Shown: positions 34,347 to 44,369, counted from the first letter of the stretch. The stretch: 64,000 nucleotides of DNA from Pantoea sp. Mb-10 (GCF_021272205.1 NZ_JAJSDX010000001.1:186001-250000), one strand, 5' to 3'. Numbers and translations are program-made. The notes: generated from the sequence alone by a model not told the origin.

Positions 34347-34441
34347 GGGTAAGCTCCGTAACCAACGAAAAACGGACCGATTTCCGGCGCACTGCACCTG
34401 AAGAAATCAGCCCGTTCTTATAGTGGCAAAAGTTACGGCTT

Positions 34442-35287
34442 TCAGCCACGTCTGGCTTTCTGAATATCGCGCAAACGCTGCTTTTCTTCATGGGCCATAA
34501 AGCGCCAGGCGATAAAGCCCACCAGCCCGACAATGAACAAAATCAGTGAGGCCAGCGCGTTTATCTCCGGGTTTACGCCGCGCCGCACAGTAGCAAAAAT
34601 CGCCATCGGCAGCGTGGTGGCACCCGGGCCAGTGACAAAGCTGGCAATCACTAAGTCGTCGAGCGACAGGGTAAAGGCCAGTAGCCAGCCGGTGATCAGC
34701 GCAGGCGCAATCATCGGCACGGTGATCACAAAGAACACCTTCAGCGGCGTGGCGCCGAGATCCATCGCGGCCTCTTCAATGGAGCGATCCAGCTCACGCA
34801 GGCGCGAATTGATCACCACCGCCACGTAAGCAGTACAGAAGGTCACGTGCGCCAGCCAGATAGTCAGCATGCCGCGATCGCTCGGCCAGCCAAAGGCGTT
34901 GCCCATCGCCACGAACAGCAGCAGCAGCGACAAACCGGTGATCACATCCGGCATCACCAGCGGCGCGGTGAGCATAAAGGCGAAACCGCTGTGCCCGCGG
35001 AAGCGGCCAAAGCGCACGATAATCACCGCAGCCATCGTGCCCAGCACCACGGCCGTGCTGGCCGACAGGGCCGCAATCGTCAGGCTGAGCCCCACCGCAT
35101 CCAGCATCGCCTGATCCTGGAACAGCACCTGATACCAGTGAAACGAGAAACTCTCCCACACCGTCACCAGCTGCGAGCTGTTAAAGGAATAAACCACCAG
35201 CAGCAGCATGGGTGCATACAGAAACAGGAAGCAGCACGCCAGAATCGCCGTGCGCCACGGTGAACGAATGGTCGGTAGCTGATTCAT
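34442..35287 (-). CDS. potI: Putrescine ABC transporter permease PotI
   Basis: This 281-aa permease (E. coli length 281) of the PotFGHI importer has the EAA loop RELDRSIEEAAMDLGATPLKVFFVITVP and six predicted helices. Its ATG at 35287 overlaps the potH stop by four bases (ATGA). The frame is open further upstream inside potH, but the E. coli start fits MNQLP. Confidence 0.96.
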   Translation of the reverse strand: MNQLPTIRSPWRTAILACCFLFLYAPMLLLVVYSFNSSQLVTVWESFSFHWYQVLFQDQAMLDAVGLSLTIAALSASTAVVLGTMAAVIIVRFGRFRGHSGFAFMLTAPLVMPDVITGLSLLLLFVAMGNAFGWPSDRGMLTIWLAHVTFCTAYVAVVINSRLRELDRSIEEAAMDLGATPLKVFFVITVPMIAPALITGWLLAFTLSLDDLVIASFVTGPGATTLPMAIFATVRRGVNPEINALASLILFIVGLVGFIAWRFMAHEEKQRLRDIQKARRG

Positions 35288-36240
35288 TCTTTCTCTCCTG
35301 TGGCGCGGTTTTGATGCTTGTGGAACCAGATGATAGGCAAAATCAGAATCAACAGAATGATCACCGCCAGCGCAGAGGCCACCGGCCAATCACGGTTATT
35401 AAAGAACTCCTGCCACAAGATACGGCCGATCATAATGCTGTCAGGTCCGCCCAGCAGTTCAGGAATAACGTACTCCCCCACCGCCGGGATAAACACCAGC
35501 ATGGAACCGGCGATAATCCCGCCTTTGGTGAGCGGGACGATCACGCTAAAGAAAGTCTTAAGCGGACGCGCGCCTAAGTCCAGCGACGCCTCGACCAGCG
35601 AATAGTCAATGCGCGTCAGCGCGGTGTAAATCGGCAGCACCATAAACGGCAGATAACAGTAAACAATGCCGATATACACGGCGGTGTTGGTATACAGAAT
35701 CACCAGCGGATGATCGATCACCCCCAGCCACATCAGGAAGCGGTTCAGGATGCCGTTATTGTTCAGCAGTCCCATCCAGGCGTAAACGCGCACCAGAAAC
35801 GAGGTCCACGACGGCAGGATCACCAGCAGCAGCAGAATGGTGCGCATTGATGGTTTACTGTGCGCCACGGCCCACGCCAGCGGATAGCCAATCAGCAAAC
35901 AGATAAGCGTAGAGATTGCTGCGACCTTGAGTGAGGTCAGATAAGCTTCCGCGTACAGGGGATCGTCAGTGAGCGTGATGTAGTTACCCAAATTCAGCAC
36001 CACATTCAGCTGATCGTCAGCCCATGTCACCAGATCGGTATACGGCGGGATAGCGCGGGCAATATCGGCAAAACTGATCTTTAAGACAATCAGGAACGGC
36101 AGCATAAACAGCAAGATCAGCCACAGATAGGGCAGCGCAATCACCAGCTTGCGTCCATGCTGCATTTTCAGGCGTGTCGCCCAGCGTTGCAGCGGCGTAC
36201 CAACCACGGTTGGCGCGCGGCGTTGAGAAATCTGGCGCAT
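35284..36240 (-). CDS. potH: Putrescine ABC transporter permease PotH
   Basis: This 318-aa permease (E. coli 317 aa) pairs with PotI. The N-terminus before MQHGRKLVIALPYLWL varies, then the match is close, including IDYSLVEASLDLGARPLKTFFSVIVPLTKGG (EAA loop) and GPDSIMIGRILWQEFFNNRDWP. It starts 9 bp after potG. Confidence 0.96.
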   Translation of the reverse strand: MRQISQRRAPTVVGTPLQRWATRLKMQHGRKLVIALPYLWLILLFMLPFLIVLKISFADIARAIPPYTDLVTWADDQLNVVLNLGNYITLTDDPLYAEAYLTSLKVAAISTLICLLIGYPLAWAVAHSKPSMRTILLLLVILPSWTSFLVRVYAWMGLLNNNGILNRFLMWLGVIDHPLVILYTNTAVYIGIVYCYLPFMVLPIYTALTRIDYSLVEASLDLGARPLKTFFSVIVPLTKGGIIAGSMLVFIPAVGEYVIPELLGGPDSIMIGRILWQEFFNNRDWPVASALAVIILLILILPIIWFHKHQNRATGEKE

Positions 36241-36249
36241 ATCGCCTCC

Positions 36250-37383
36250 TTAGACCGTCAGGACCACGCAGCTGTCCGCATCCCAGCACAGGCGCACTTC
36301 GTCACCCCACGTCGGCGCACCTTTGCGGTAGCGGTGGGCATTTTGCAGCTGCGCGCTGATCATCTGACCACTGTGCAAACGTACGTGGTAAATCGACAGA
36401 TCGCCGAGATAGGCGATATGCACCACTTCCCCCACGGCAAAATTGCAGCCATCCGCCGGCACCTCGTCGCACAGCATCACTTTTTCCGGACGCAGCGCCA
36501 CGTGCACCGGCACGTTGTCTACGATAGAGACGTCCGTTTGCACTTTGAGCGGATGCTGTAACCCAGGCGACTCCAGCACCAAGCCCTCTTCACGACGCTC
36601 ACGCAGTAAGCCCTCGAAGACGTTCACGGAACCGATAAACTCTGCGCTGTAGCGACTGGTAGGATGTTCATAGATCTCCTCCGGTTCGCCAATTTGCACA
36701 AACTTACCGCGGTTCATGATGGCAATGCGGCCTGCCATGGTCATTGCCTCTTCCTGGTCATGCGTCACCATCACACAGGTGGCGCCCACGCGCTCAAGAA
36801 TATCCACCACTTCATGCTGCATGCGGTCACGCAGCTTTTTATCCAGCGCGCCCATGGGCTCGTCCAGTAGCAGCAGCTTGGGCCGCTTCGCCAGGCTGCG
36901 CGCCAGCGCCACGCGCTGCCGCTGACCACCCGAGAGCTGGTGCGGCTTACGTTTGGCGTACTCTTCCATGTGCACCAGCGTCAGCATCTCTGCCACGCGG
37001 CTGGCGATCTCATTTTTGGGCAGCTTGTCCTGCTTCAGGCCAAACGCGATGTTCTGTTCCACCGTCATGTGCGGAAACAGCGCGTAGGATTGAAACATCA
37101 TGTTGATAGGACGCTGATACGGCGGCACGTGAGACAGATCTTGCCCGTCCAGCACAATTTGCCCGCTGCTGGGGATTTCAAAGCCCGCCAGCATGCGTAA
37201 TAGCGTGGATTTCCCGCAGCCGGACGCGCCGAGCAGCGCGAAAATCTCGCCTTTGTAAATGGTCAGGCTGACATCATCCACGGCATGCTGGCCGTCAAAC
37301 GATTTCGTCAGGTTACGGATCTCCAGCAGCGGCGTTAACGCCTTTGCGGTTTTATTCTGAGGGCGGGGAATCGCGTCGTTCAC
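36250..37383 (-). CDS. potG: Putrescine ABC transporter ATPase PotG
   Basis: This 377-aa ATPase (same length as E. coli PotG) has Walker A GASGCGKSTLLRML, signature LSGGQRQRVALARSL, Walker B LLLLDEPMGALD and a C-terminal TOBE regulatory domain (about residues 290-377). It drives putrescine uptake with PotH and PotI. Confidence 0.97.
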   Translation of the reverse strand: MNDAIPRPQNKTAKALTPLLEIRNLTKSFDGQHAVDDVSLTIYKGEIFALLGASGCGKSTLLRMLAGFEIPSSGQIVLDGQDLSHVPPYQRPINMMFQSYALFPHMTVEQNIAFGLKQDKLPKNEIASRVAEMLTLVHMEEYAKRKPHQLSGGQRQRVALARSLAKRPKLLLLDEPMGALDKKLRDRMQHEVVDILERVGATCVMVTHDQEEAMTMAGRIAIMNRGKFVQIGEPEEIYEHPTSRYSAEFIGSVNVFEGLLRERREEGLVLESPGLQHPLKVQTDVSIVDNVPVHVALRPEKVMLCDEVPADGCNFAVGEVVHIAYLGDLSIYHVRLHSGQMISAQLQNAHRYRKGAPTWGDEVRLCWDADSCVVLTV

Positions 37384-37439
37384 TCACATCTCTCCGGCGC
37401 TAAGCGGGGTAGCGCGGCACAGCTCGCCGCTAAAAAGGC

Positions 37440-37470
37440 ACAACAGAGGCCGTCACTGCGCCTCTGTTGT
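37440..37470 (-). terminator. Hairpin between potF and potG
   Basis: A perfect 11-bp stem (ACAACAGAGGC/GCCTCTGTTGT) with a 9-nt loop lies 34 bp past potF, with no T-run. It is probably a 3'-end stabiliser or partial terminator that keeps binding-protein mRNA in excess. Confidence 0.6.
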
Positions 37471-37503
37471 CATCTGATTGTGATCGAATTCGTTCAGAAC
37501 GAA

Positions 37504-38613
37504 TCACTTACCACTTTTTACTTTAGTCCAGGCACGGGTACGTGCACGATCGAGTTTTGGATCCTGGACTTTGAGCACAAACAATTTCGCCATGGCGTCC
37601 GGCGTCGGGAAGATGCCAGGGTTGTTACGCACGTCCGCGTTGATCAGCGGCAGTGACGCTTTATTGCCGTTGGCGTAATTCATTTTGTTGGACACATCAG
37701 CAATCACTTTAGGATCCATGATGTAGTTAAGCCACTGATAGGCCGCGTCTAAATTCTTGGCATCTTTTGGAATCGCCATCATGTCAAAGAAGGCAAGTGC
37801 GCCCTCTTTCGGCACGCTGTAGCCCAAGTGCACGCCGTTGTTGGCTTTCGCCGCGCGGTCTTTGGCCTGCAGAATATCGCCGGACCAGCCGATCGCCACG
37901 CAAATGTTCCCGTTGGCCAAGTCGTTGATGTACTGCGACGAGTGGAAGTAGCGAATATTTGGACGCAGCTTCAGCAGCAGATCGGTCGCCGCCCCGGTGT
38001 AATCTTTGGCATCTTCACTGTTGGGATTTTTACCGAGATAGTTAAGAACGGTGGCAAAAATCTCTTCAGGTGCATCCAGGAATGACACGCCGCAGCTTTT
38101 CAGTTTTTCCAGGTTCTCTGGCTTCAGCACCAGATCCCAGCTGTTTACCGGTGCATCCGCACCTAACGCGGCTTTCACTTTATCAATGTTATAGCCGATG
38201 CCCGTGGTGCCCCACAGATAGGGAATGGCGTACTTGTTGCCCGGATCGTGCTGCGCCACTTTTGCCATCAGATCGGGGTCGAGATTTTTGTAATTGGGCA
38301 GCTTGCTCTTATCCAGCTCCTGGAACACACCGGATTGCAGCTGGCGCGCAAGGAAACTTGAAGAGGGCACCACCACGTCATAACCGGTTGAACCCGCCAT
38401 GAGTTTGCCTTCCAGCACCTCATTGGAATCAAACACGTCGTAGACCACTTTAATGCCGGTCTGCTTTTCAAAATTCGGAACGGTATCTGGCGAAATATAA
38501 TCAGACCAGTTATACACGTGCAGCGTCTTATCCTCTGCCTGCACGCCGACGGCCGCAGCCATCAACACACCAGCAACCACACCTGGCAACCATTTTTTAC
38601 GTTGGTTGATCAT
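37504..38613 (-). CDS. potF: Putrescine-binding periplasmic protein PotF
   Basis: This 369-aa binding protein (E. coli 370 aa) has a signal peptide ending near VGVQA and then [39 protein letters not shown] sequence. Ligand-pocket motifs such as WSDYI, DVVVPS and [15 protein letters not shown] are present. It begins the potFGHI operon. ATG 38613 follows an AGGAGG-rich leader. An ARG-box-like palindrome lies 85-102 bp upstream. Confidence 0.96.
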   Translation of the reverse strand: MINQRKKWLPGVVAGVLMAAAVGVQAEDKTLHVYNWSDYISPDTVPNFEKQTGIKVVYDVFDSNEVLEGKLMAGSTGYDVVVPSSSFLARQLQSGVFQELDKSKLPNYKNLDPDLMAKVAQHDPGNKYAIPYLWGTTGIGYNIDKVKAALGADAPVNSWDLVLKPENLEKLKSCGVSFLDAPEEIFATVLNYLGKNPNSEDAKDYTGAATDLLLKLRPNIRYFHSSQYINDLANGNICVAIGWSGDILQAKDRAAKANNGVHLGYSVPKEGALAFFDMMAIPKDAKNLDAAYQWLNYIMDPKVIADVSNKMNYANGNKASLPLINADVRNNPGIFPTPDAMAKLFVLKVQDPKLDRARTRAWTKVKSGK

Positions 38614-39010
38614 GTTTTCCTTCCTCCTGAGCGGGTCATCACAGCGCTGCATACACGCGATCCAGAAATTGCGCAGCCTGAACGTTGTCAGACATACAAT
38701 GAATCAATATTCAGCGGGAGTTTAATAGCAAAAACCTATATCCGACGTTCTGACGACACGCAGCTTCACGGCTTACGGTTCAAAGGCACAACGTGTTTCG
38801 GATAAAGATCGGCACTGCGGTTGCATGGTTATGCGCAGCTCCGCAAGAATAGCCCCGCGATGGAGCGCGTACCAGAGCCCAGCGTAAAAAACGCCTTTTT
38901 GCGATAAGTTATGCATGTTTCTGCTATGGGGTTTGGCAATAGCGGCATAAGGCACAACTAATATCTGGCATTAAAGGGCGAAAAGCAGAATATTAAACGG
39001 CGGGGCACAA
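38614..39010. other. potF upstream region, no gene seen
   Basis: About 400 bp with stop codons in most frames. It contains the potF promoter region, including a strong ARG-box-like palindrome at 38698-38715, and otherwise AT-rich DNA before the ybjN terminator. On the plus strand GGCAC-TGCGG-TTGCA at 38811-38825 has sigma-54 spacing but points away from potF and toward no gene. Confidence 0.5.
38698..38715 (-). promoter_or_regulatory. ARG-box-like palindrome before potF
   Basis: TGAAT-CAAT-ATTCA has both perfect ArgR half-sites; the 18-bp box matches 16 positions of WNTGAATWWWWATTCANW. A left half-site TGAAC recurs exactly 21 bp away (38679), the register of a second box. ArgR control of putrescine uptake would make metabolic sense, since arginine feeds putrescine synthesis. 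Confidence 0.6.
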
Positions 39011-39038
39011 ACAAAAACTGCCGCAAAAAGCGGCAGTT
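39011..39038 (-). terminator. ybjN terminator
   Basis: A perfect 9-bp stem (AACTGCCGC/GCGGCAGTT) with a 5-nt loop is followed on the minus strand by TTTGTTTGTG, 19 bp past the ybjN stop. It closes the ybjC-nfsA-rimK-ybjN cluster. Confidence 0.82.
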
Positions 39039-39056
39039 AGCAGGGCGGGAGCGTAA

Positions 39057-39536
39057 TCAGTGCAGCAAGCTTTGGCTGCTGGCGGTGCTGGGACGTTCAT
39101 CCTCGTCGCCAATCATCAGCAGATGATTCGCAAAGGCTTCCATGATCACCATTGAAACCCCCTCTTCGCTTTGCTTCATAAACTGCGCAAACTGACCAAA
39201 GGTGATGCCGGCGCTGATGCTGAGGGACTGGCACACAATCAGCTTGGGCAAATTGTCGTCCTGAATATCAATAAATGCCTTCACCGTGAGTGAACTGGCG
39301 TTGATTTGCGACAAATCGCCCACCAGCGGGATCAGTGCGGTGGGTTTAACTTCCGCCAGCGCGGAAAACAGAATGACGTTATCCACCAGGTCGATTTTTG
39401 CATCAAACACCCCGTCAAAATTCTGCATGTGCGGCAGATGCAGCGCCTGGCAGGCGTCACACTCGAACCAGGTGATATTTTGTTGATCCAGCCAGCGACG
39501 CAGCATGTCGATGTCAGGAACGACCAGTGAATCCAT
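39057..39536 (-). CDS. ybjN: YbjN family protein
   Basis: This 159-aa protein matches E. coli YbjN (158 aa), notably ALHLPHMQNFDGVFDAKIDL and SSLTVKAFIDIQDDNLPKL. YbjN belongs to a fold related to type III secretion chaperones. It has been reported as a negative influence on motility and a sensory regulator in E. coli, but the mechanism is unclear. It follows rimK by 86 bp. Confidence 0.95.
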   Translation of the reverse strand: MDSLVVPDIDMLRRWLDQQNITWFECDACQALHLPHMQNFDGVFDAKIDLVDNVILFSALAEVKPTALIPLVGDLSQINASSLTVKAFIDIQDDNLPKLIVCQSLSISAGITFGQFAQFMKQSEEGVSMVIMEAFANHLLMIGDEDERPSTASSQSLLH

Positions 39537-39622
39537 CGTTTCATCCTGTGGGGTGAAGAAATAAGCGCCTTAGCTTACGGAAAAAGTGGCGACGACGCCA
39601 TGAAAAGAACGTTTTTGCGCGC

Positions 39623-40525
39623 TTATCCGCCGGTTTTGAGCCGATAATCGGCACAGGCGTGCTGCTCAATCCAGTGGATCATCATGCCCGCAATATCCAG
39701 CCCGGTGCAGCGCTCGACGCCTTCCAGCCCAGGGGAGGCATTTACCTCCATAACCAGCGGCCCGCGCGCCGCGCGCAGAATATCCACGCCCGCGACGTCC
39801 AGCCCCAGCGTGGCCACGGCGCGAACCGCAATCTCACGCTCCTGATCGGTAATCGTGACCGCCTGCGCGGTGCCGCCGCGGTGCAGATTAGAGCGAAACT
39901 CGCCCTCTTTGGCCTGCCGCTCGATCGCGGCCACCACCTGATTGCCAATCACTAAACAGCGAATATCGCGCCCTTGCGCTTCCTGGATAAATTCCTGCAC
40001 CAGAATATGCGCATTCAGACCGCGAAAAGCATCGATGACGCTCTCCGCCGCCTGACGCGTTTCGGCCAGAACGACACCAATGCCCTGCGTGCCCTCCACC
40101 AACTTCACCACCAGCGGGGCGCCGCCCACCATCGCAATGACGTCCTGCGTATCATCCGGCGAAGAGGCGAATCCCGTCACGGGCATATCAATGCCCTGAC
40201 GCGCCAGCAGCTGCAGCGATCGCAGTTTGTCACGCGCGCGGGTAATGGCAACCGACTCATTCAACGGATAGCTGCCGCACATCTCAAACTGGCGCAGCAC
40301 GGCCGTGCCGTAAAACGTGGTCGCGGTGCCGATGCGAGGAATCACCGCATCAAAATGCCCGAGCGCGTCCCCGCGATAGTGCACCGTCGGCGAAGCCGAA
40401 TTGATATTCATATAGCAAGAGAGCGGATCGATAAACTGCACCTGATGGCCACGCTCCTCCGCGGCATCACGCAGTCGTTTGCACGAATAGAGCGTGCCGT
40501 CGCGGGTGAGAATGGCCATTTTCAT
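39623..40525 (-). CDS. rimK: Ribosomal protein S6 glutamate ligase RimK
   Basis: This 300-aa ATP-grasp ligase (E. coli 300 aa) adds glutamate residues to the C-terminus of ribosomal protein S6. The ATP-grasp core includes [34 protein letters not shown] sequence and the Mg-binding [12 protein letters not shown]. It lies 16 bp after nfsA in the ybjC-nfsA-rimK-ybjN cluster. Confidence 0.97.
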   Translation of the reverse strand: MKMAILTRDGTLYSCKRLRDAAEERGHQVQFIDPLSCYMNINSASPTVHYRGDALGHFDAVIPRIGTATTFYGTAVLRQFEMCGSYPLNESVAITRARDKLRSLQLLARQGIDMPVTGFASSPDDTQDVIAMVGGAPLVVKLVEGTQGIGVVLAETRQAAESVIDAFRGLNAHILVQEFIQEAQGRDIRCLVIGNQVVAAIERQAKEGEFRSNLHRGGTAQAVTITDQEREIAVRAVATLGLDVAGVDILRAARGPLVMEVNASPGLEGVERCTGLDIAGMMIHWIEQHACADYRLKTGG

Positions 40526-40541
40526 TGCGGTATCCCTGTGA

Positions 40542-41264
40542 TTAACGCGTCGCCCAGCCCTGCTTATGCAGATAATCCAGCATAAACGGACGGGTTTCTT
40601 TGATGATCAGGCGCTGGATCATCGCGCTCCACGTATCTGAACGCTGATGACTGTCGCGCTGCTGGTAGTAAGCCATGATCTGCGCGTCGTATTCCGCAAG
40701 CACAGCCTGATCAACGTCGTGATAGCGGTTTTCGTGCACCAGCATCGCCTGCGGCATGCGCGGCTTCACGTCTGGGTTATCCGCCGGATGCCCTACGCAA
40801 AAGCCAAACAGCGGCAGCACAAACTTCGGCAGTCCCAGCAGCTCAGTGACCTCCGCAATACTGTTGCGGATGCCGCCAATAAACACGCCACCCAGTCCTA
40901 ACGACTCGGCCGCCACCATCGCATTCTGCGCCATCAGCGCGGTATCCACACAGCCCAGCAGCAGCTGCTCTGCGCGGCCCAGCTGCGCGTCAGGACAGAT
41001 TTGTTGATGACGGTTAAAGTCGGCGCAAAAGACCCAAAATTCCGGTGCGGCAGCGACCCAAGACTGGCCGCCGGTGAGTTCCACCAGCGTGTCTCTCATT
41101 TCCCTGTCGGTGATGCGAACAATCGAAGAGCACTGCAAAAAACTGGAGGTCGAAGCCGCCTGTGCTGCAGCAATGATCGCGCTGCGCTGAGCATCATCAA
41201 TACTCTGCTCAGTAAAAGCACGAATGGAACGGTGGCTGCACAATAGATCAATCGTCGGCGTCAT
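40542..41264 (-). CDS. nfsA: NADPH-dependent nitroreductase NfsA
   Basis: This 240-aa FMN enzyme reduces nitroaromatics and quinones by two electrons. The N-terminal [12 protein letters not shown] is the FMN-phosphate-binding segment, and [12 protein letters not shown] and [12 protein letters not shown] match E. coli NfsA (240 aa). E. coli nfsA is induced by SoxS and MarA. It starts 12 bp after ybjC. Confidence 0.96.
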   Translation of the reverse strand: MTPTIDLLCSHRSIRAFTEQSIDDAQRSAIIAAAQAASTSSFLQCSSIVRITDREMRDTLVELTGGQSWVAAAPEFWVFCADFNRHQQICPDAQLGRAEQLLLGCVDTALMAQNAMVAAESLGLGGVFIGGIRNSIAEVTELLGLPKFVLPLFGFCVGHPADNPDVKPRMPQAMLVHENRYHDVDQAVLAEYDAQIMAYYQQRDSHQRSDTWSAMIQRLIIKETRPFMLDYLHKQGWATR

Positions 41265-41276
41265 AATCCTCTCCGG

Positions 41277-41528
41277 TTACTTTCTTTTTGTGGGGTGGCT
41301 AAACAGCTGAGGCGCCATCGCTTTGGCGGTTCGCCACATCATCAACCAGGCGGCAGGTAGCATACCCGCCACGCCCAGCAGAAAAAGCAGCGTTGCCAAG
41401 GGCTTGGCGGCAAAAGCATCAGGTGCATCCATCCAGCCGTTGACCAGCAGCAGCGCGGCAATCACCGCCGCGACGCCCAGGACTTCTAACAGCAACACCG
41501 GTTTCGGCAACGTCGCCAGGTTACGCAT
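41277..41528 (-). CDS. ybjC: Small inner-membrane protein YbjC
   Basis: This 83-aa protein has two hydrophobic segments (VLLLEVLGVAAVIAALLLV and LATLLFLLGVAGMLPAAWLMM). Similarity to E. coli YbjC (95 aa) is clearest at LPK.VL.LE and GMLPAA...MA-PQL. Methionine 41528 is preferred: AGGA lies eight bases before it and it aligns with the E. coli start; another methionine is five codons upstream. It leads the nfsA-rimK transcript. Function unknown. Confidence 0.88.
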   Translation of the reverse strand: MRNLATLPKPVLLLEVLGVAAVIAALLLVNGWMDAPDAFAAKPLATLLFLLGVAGMLPAAWLMMWRTAKAMAPQLFSHPTKRK

Positions 41529-41571
41529 GAATGGATTCCTCATCAGTTCAGCAGGTTAATCGCGCTCAGGC

Positions 41572-41603
41572 CCAAACGCGTGCGTTTGGTGAAGTAAAGT
41601 ATA
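41572..41603 (-). promoter_or_regulatory. ybjC-nfsA promoter and leader hairpin
   Basis: On the minus strand a TATACT -10 lies at 41598-41603 with a poor -35. GCAC at 41613-41616 in the -35 zone is compatible with a SoxS/MarA-dependent promoter, as known for E. coli ybjC-nfsA. Just downstream an 8-bp inverted repeat CCAAACGC-GT-GCGTTTGG (41572-41589) would sit at the 5' end of the mRNA. Confidence 0.4.
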
Positions 41604-41686
41604 CAAGCCATCGTGCGTACCCATCAGATTAACAGGCATTTTCTACTTTGCTTAAGCCGAACGGGCGGGCATGATAATGGGCATTA

Positions 41687-41716
41687 TTGACGCTGGGTTA
41701 TGACAGTACGCATAAC
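41687..41716 (+). promoter_or_regulatory. Candidate grxA promoter
   Basis: TTGACG (41687-41692), an 18-bp spacer and CATAAC (41711-41716) lie 24 bp before the grxA ATG. E. coli grxA is activated by OxyR; I did not identify a convincing OxyR site by eye. Confidence 0.4.
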
Positions 41717-41739
41717 GCAGGTGACAAAGGAGAGACGTA

Positions 41740-42003
41740 ATGATTGCAGTGATTTTTGGCCGCGAAAGCTGCCCTTACTGTGTGCGGGCAAAAGAGCTGG
41801 CTAGCCGCCTGACCACTGAACGCGATGACTTCAACTATCAGTATGTGGACATTCAGGCGACCGGTATCACCAAGGCTGATTTGGAAGCGCGTGCGGGTAA
41901 GCCCGTGAGCACCGTACCGCAAATTTTCCTCGACGATAAGCACATCGGTGGCTACACCGAATTCGCTGCCTGGACCAAAGACAATCTGGGCGTAGAAGCG
42001 TAA
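41740..42003 (+). CDS. grxA: Glutaredoxin 1
   Basis: This 87-aa thioredoxin-fold protein has the CPYC active site at C11-C14 (GRESCPYCVRAKELA), the cis-proline in STVPQIFL, and the GGYTEF glutathione-binding segment. It reduces ribonucleotide reductase and other disulfides using glutathione. AGGAGA precedes the start. It is divergent from ybjC. Confidence 0.98.
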   Translation: MIAVIFGRESCPYCVRAKELASRLTTERDDFNYQYVDIQATGITKADLEARAGKPVSTVPQIFLDDKHIGGYTEFAAWTKDNLGVEA

Positions 42004-42006
42004 TTC

Positions 42007-42028
42007 AACGGGCCTGCGGGCCCGTTTT
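42007..42028 (+). terminator. grxA terminator
   Basis: An 8-bp stem (AACGGGCC/GGCCCGTT) with a TGCG loop is followed by TT, three bases past the grxA stop. Confidence 0.8.
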
Positions 42029-42036
42029 CATTCAGG

Positions 42037-42408
42037 CTATTCAGCGCGCATAGCTAGCATAATGCGCAGCAAACGCACCAGCAGCGCACCGCACCCCGCC
42101 CAGAACCACGCGCTTAAGCTCCAGGCCAATACCAGCAGCCCGCTATGGGTCATCGTCATGGCCAACATCACCCACGTTGTGCCCAACAGCGTGCCCGTCA
42201 GCGCCACCCAAAGCGTTCTGATCAGTGCACTTTCCGCATGCAATAGCGCCATTAAGGCGCCAGGCAACAGAAACAGCAGCAGCTCCGGTTGACCACGCAC
42301 CGTCTGGGCGGACGCTGCCGCCCAAAAATGGTGGGCAAAAATAAATACCAGCGTATAAAACATCACGCCCAGAACCCATGACGGCCAGCGGTTATTGCGC
42401 TGCAACAT
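42037..42408 (-). CDS. ybjM: Inner-membrane protein YbjM
   Basis: This 123-aa membrane protein has four hydrophobic stretches. It resembles E. coli YbjM (125 aa) weakly in sequence (RW.., PE..L.F.LPGA, LAW.LSA.FW..LGAL-like) and strongly in position between grxA and ybjL. Methionine 42408 has GAGG six bases upstream and gives the family length; the frame is open to 42465. Function unknown. Confidence 0.82.
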   Translation of the reverse strand: MLQRNNRWPSWVLGVMFYTLVFIFAHHFWAAASAQTVRGQPELLLFLLPGALMALLHAESALIRTLWVALTGTLLGTTWVMLAMTMTHSGLLVLAWSLSAWFWAGCGALLVRLLRIMLAMRAE

Positions 42409-42662
42409 ACCCATCCTCAACTTTGACGTTAACAATTTTGAAACGTTTACTGCCCGGGTGCGCACAACTGGAAATAAAAATAAACAGCTTTAAGCAGCGC
42501 GAATGAAACTGCGCATAGCTGAGGAAGTTAATTATGTTTAGAATAACGCCGTTTTATTAGCTGGCCTGCGTCTTTGAGACGCTAAGCGCACTTGCGTTTG
42601 GCACACGATAGCGAAAAAAGGCCCTTTCATCAACTTGTTACAGGTTAAGAAGAAGTTAAACC

Positions 42663-44351
42663 GTGAACATTAACGTCGCAGAATTGTTAAGTAAAAATGA
42701 CGTTCTGTTATTATTTGTCGTCCTGGCACTCGGGCTGTGCCTGGGTAAATTACGTCTTGGCTCTGTTCAGCTTGGTAATTCAATTGGCGTGCTGGTGGTG
42801 TCACTGATTTTAGGCCAGCAACATTTCGCGATAAATACCGATGCATTAAGCCTTGGCTTTATGTTGTTTATTTTTTGCGTTGGCGTGGAAGCGGGGCCTA
42901 ACTTTTTCTCGATTTTTTTCCGTGACGGTAAAAACTATTTTTTCCTGGCGATTGTGATGGTGGTGAGCGCCCTGCTGGTTGCGCTAACGCTGGGCAAACT
43001 GTTTGGTTGGGATATCGGCCTGACCGCCGGGATGCTGGCCGGCTCGATGACCTCAACACCGGTGCTGGTAGGCGCGGGCGACACGCTGCGCCAGAGCATT
43101 AGCGACGCGCACCAGCTCGGCCTGATGCAGGATAACCTGAGTCTTGGCTACGCGCTCACCTATCTGGTGGGGTTAGTCAGCCTGATTTTTGGCGCGCGCT
43201 ACTTACCGCGCCTGCAGCACCAGGATCTCCCCACCTGCGCCCAGCAAATTGCCCGGGAGCGCGGTCTGGATGCCGACAGCCAGCGCAAAGTTTTCCTGCC
43301 GGTAATCCGCGCCTACCGCGTCGGCCCAGAACTGGTGGCCTGGACCGGCGGCAAAAACCTGCGTGAGCTGGGCATCTATCGCCAGACCGGCTGCTATATT
43401 GAGCGCCTGCGCCGCAACGGCATACTGGCCAGCCCCGACGGTGATGCGGTGCTGCAACTGGGCGACGAAATTTCGCTGGTGGGTTATCCCGACGCGCATG
43501 CGCGGCTGGATGCCAGCTTCCGCAACGGCAAAGAAGTGTTCGACCGCGATCTGCTCGACATGCGCATTGTGACCGAAGAGATCGTGGTGAAAAACCATAA
43601 CGCGGTGAACAAGCGCCTGAGCCACCTCAAACTGACCGATCACGGCTGTTTTCTAAACCGGGTGATTCGCAGCCAGATTGAGATGCCCATTGATGACAGC
43701 ATCATGCTCAATAAAGGCGATGTGCTCCAGGTCAGCGGCGAAGCGCGGCGCGTGAAGCAGTTGGCCGATCGCATCGGCTTTATTGCGATTCACAGCCAAA
43801 TCACCGATCTGCTGGCCTTCTGCGCCTTCTTTATTCTGGGCTTGATGATCGGCATGATCACCTTCCAGTTCAGTAATTTCAGCTTTGGCCTCGGCAACGC
43901 AGCCGGCCTGCTGTTTGCCGGGATCATGCTCGGCTTCCTGCGCGCCAACCATCCGACCTTTGGTTATATTCCCCAGGGCGCGTTGACGATGGTGAAAGAG
44001 TTTGGGCTGATGGTGTTTATGGCTGGCGTGGGCCTGAGCGCTGGCAGCGGCTTGCAGCACGGCTTTGGCAGTGCGGGCGCACTGATGTTACTGAGCGGCC
44101 TGTTAGTCAGTTTGCTGCCGGTTGTCATCTGCTACCTGTTTGGCGCTTACGTATTGCGCATGAACCGCGCCCTGCTTTTTGGCGCCATCATGGGCGCGCG
44201 CACCTGCGCGCCGGCCATGGAGATCATCAGCGATACCGCCCGCAGCAGCATTCCCGCTCTGGGCTATGCTGGCACCTATGCCATTGCCAACGTGTTGCTG
44301 ACGCTGGCCGGTACCTTAATTGTGATCGTCTGGCCGCTTTTACCGTTTTAA
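42663..44351 (+). CDS. ybjL: AspT/YidE-type transporter YbjL
   Basis: This 562-aa inner-membrane protein (E. coli YbjL 561 aa) has the aspartate:alanine exchanger layout: five or so helices, two RCK-C (TrkA-C) cytosolic domains at about residues 200-375, then another helix set. GAGDTL and [14 protein letters not shown] motifs are conserved between halves. The start is GTG at 42663, matching the E. coli NINVAELL start. The substrate is unproven; dicarboxylate/amino-acid export is inferred from family. RybB follows. Confidence 0.94.
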   Translation: MNINVAELLSKNDVLLLFVVLALGLCLGKLRLGSVQLGNSIGVLVVSLILGQQHFAINTDALSLGFMLFIFCVGVEAGPNFFSIFFRDGKNYFFLAIVMVVSALLVALTLGKLFGWDIGLTAGMLAGSMTSTPVLVGAGDTLRQSISDAHQLGLMQDNLSLGYALTYLVGLVSLIFGARYLPRLQHQDLPTCAQQIARERGLDADSQRKVFLPVIRAYRVGPELVAWTGGKNLRELGIYRQTGCYIERLRRNGILASPDGDAVLQLGDEISLVGYPDAHARLDASFRNGKEVFDRDLLDMRIVTEEIVVKNHNAVNKRLSHLKLTDHGCFLNRVIRSQIEMPIDDSIMLNKGDVLQVSGEARRVKQLADRIGFIAIHSQITDLLAFCAFFILGLMIGMITFQFSNFSFGLGNAAGLLFAGIMLGFLRANHPTFGYIPQGALTMVKEFGLMVFMAGVGLSAGSGLQHGFGSAGALMLLSGLLVSLLPVVICYLFGAYVLRMNRALLFGAIMGARTCAPAMEIISDTARSSIPALGYAGTYAIANVLLTLAGTLIVIVWPLLPF

Positions 44352-44369
44352 AATATTTTGAACCGGTCG

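Noticed and set aside
37440..37470. REP/BIME element between potF and potG
   Set aside because: It is a single 11-bp hairpin unrelated to the known REP consensus and not repeated elsewhere in the window.
38809..38825. Sigma-54 promoter-like GGCAC-N5-TTGCA upstream of potF
   Set aside because: It points away from potF, and the next plus-strand gene (grxA) is about 3 kb away, so it has no plausible target.
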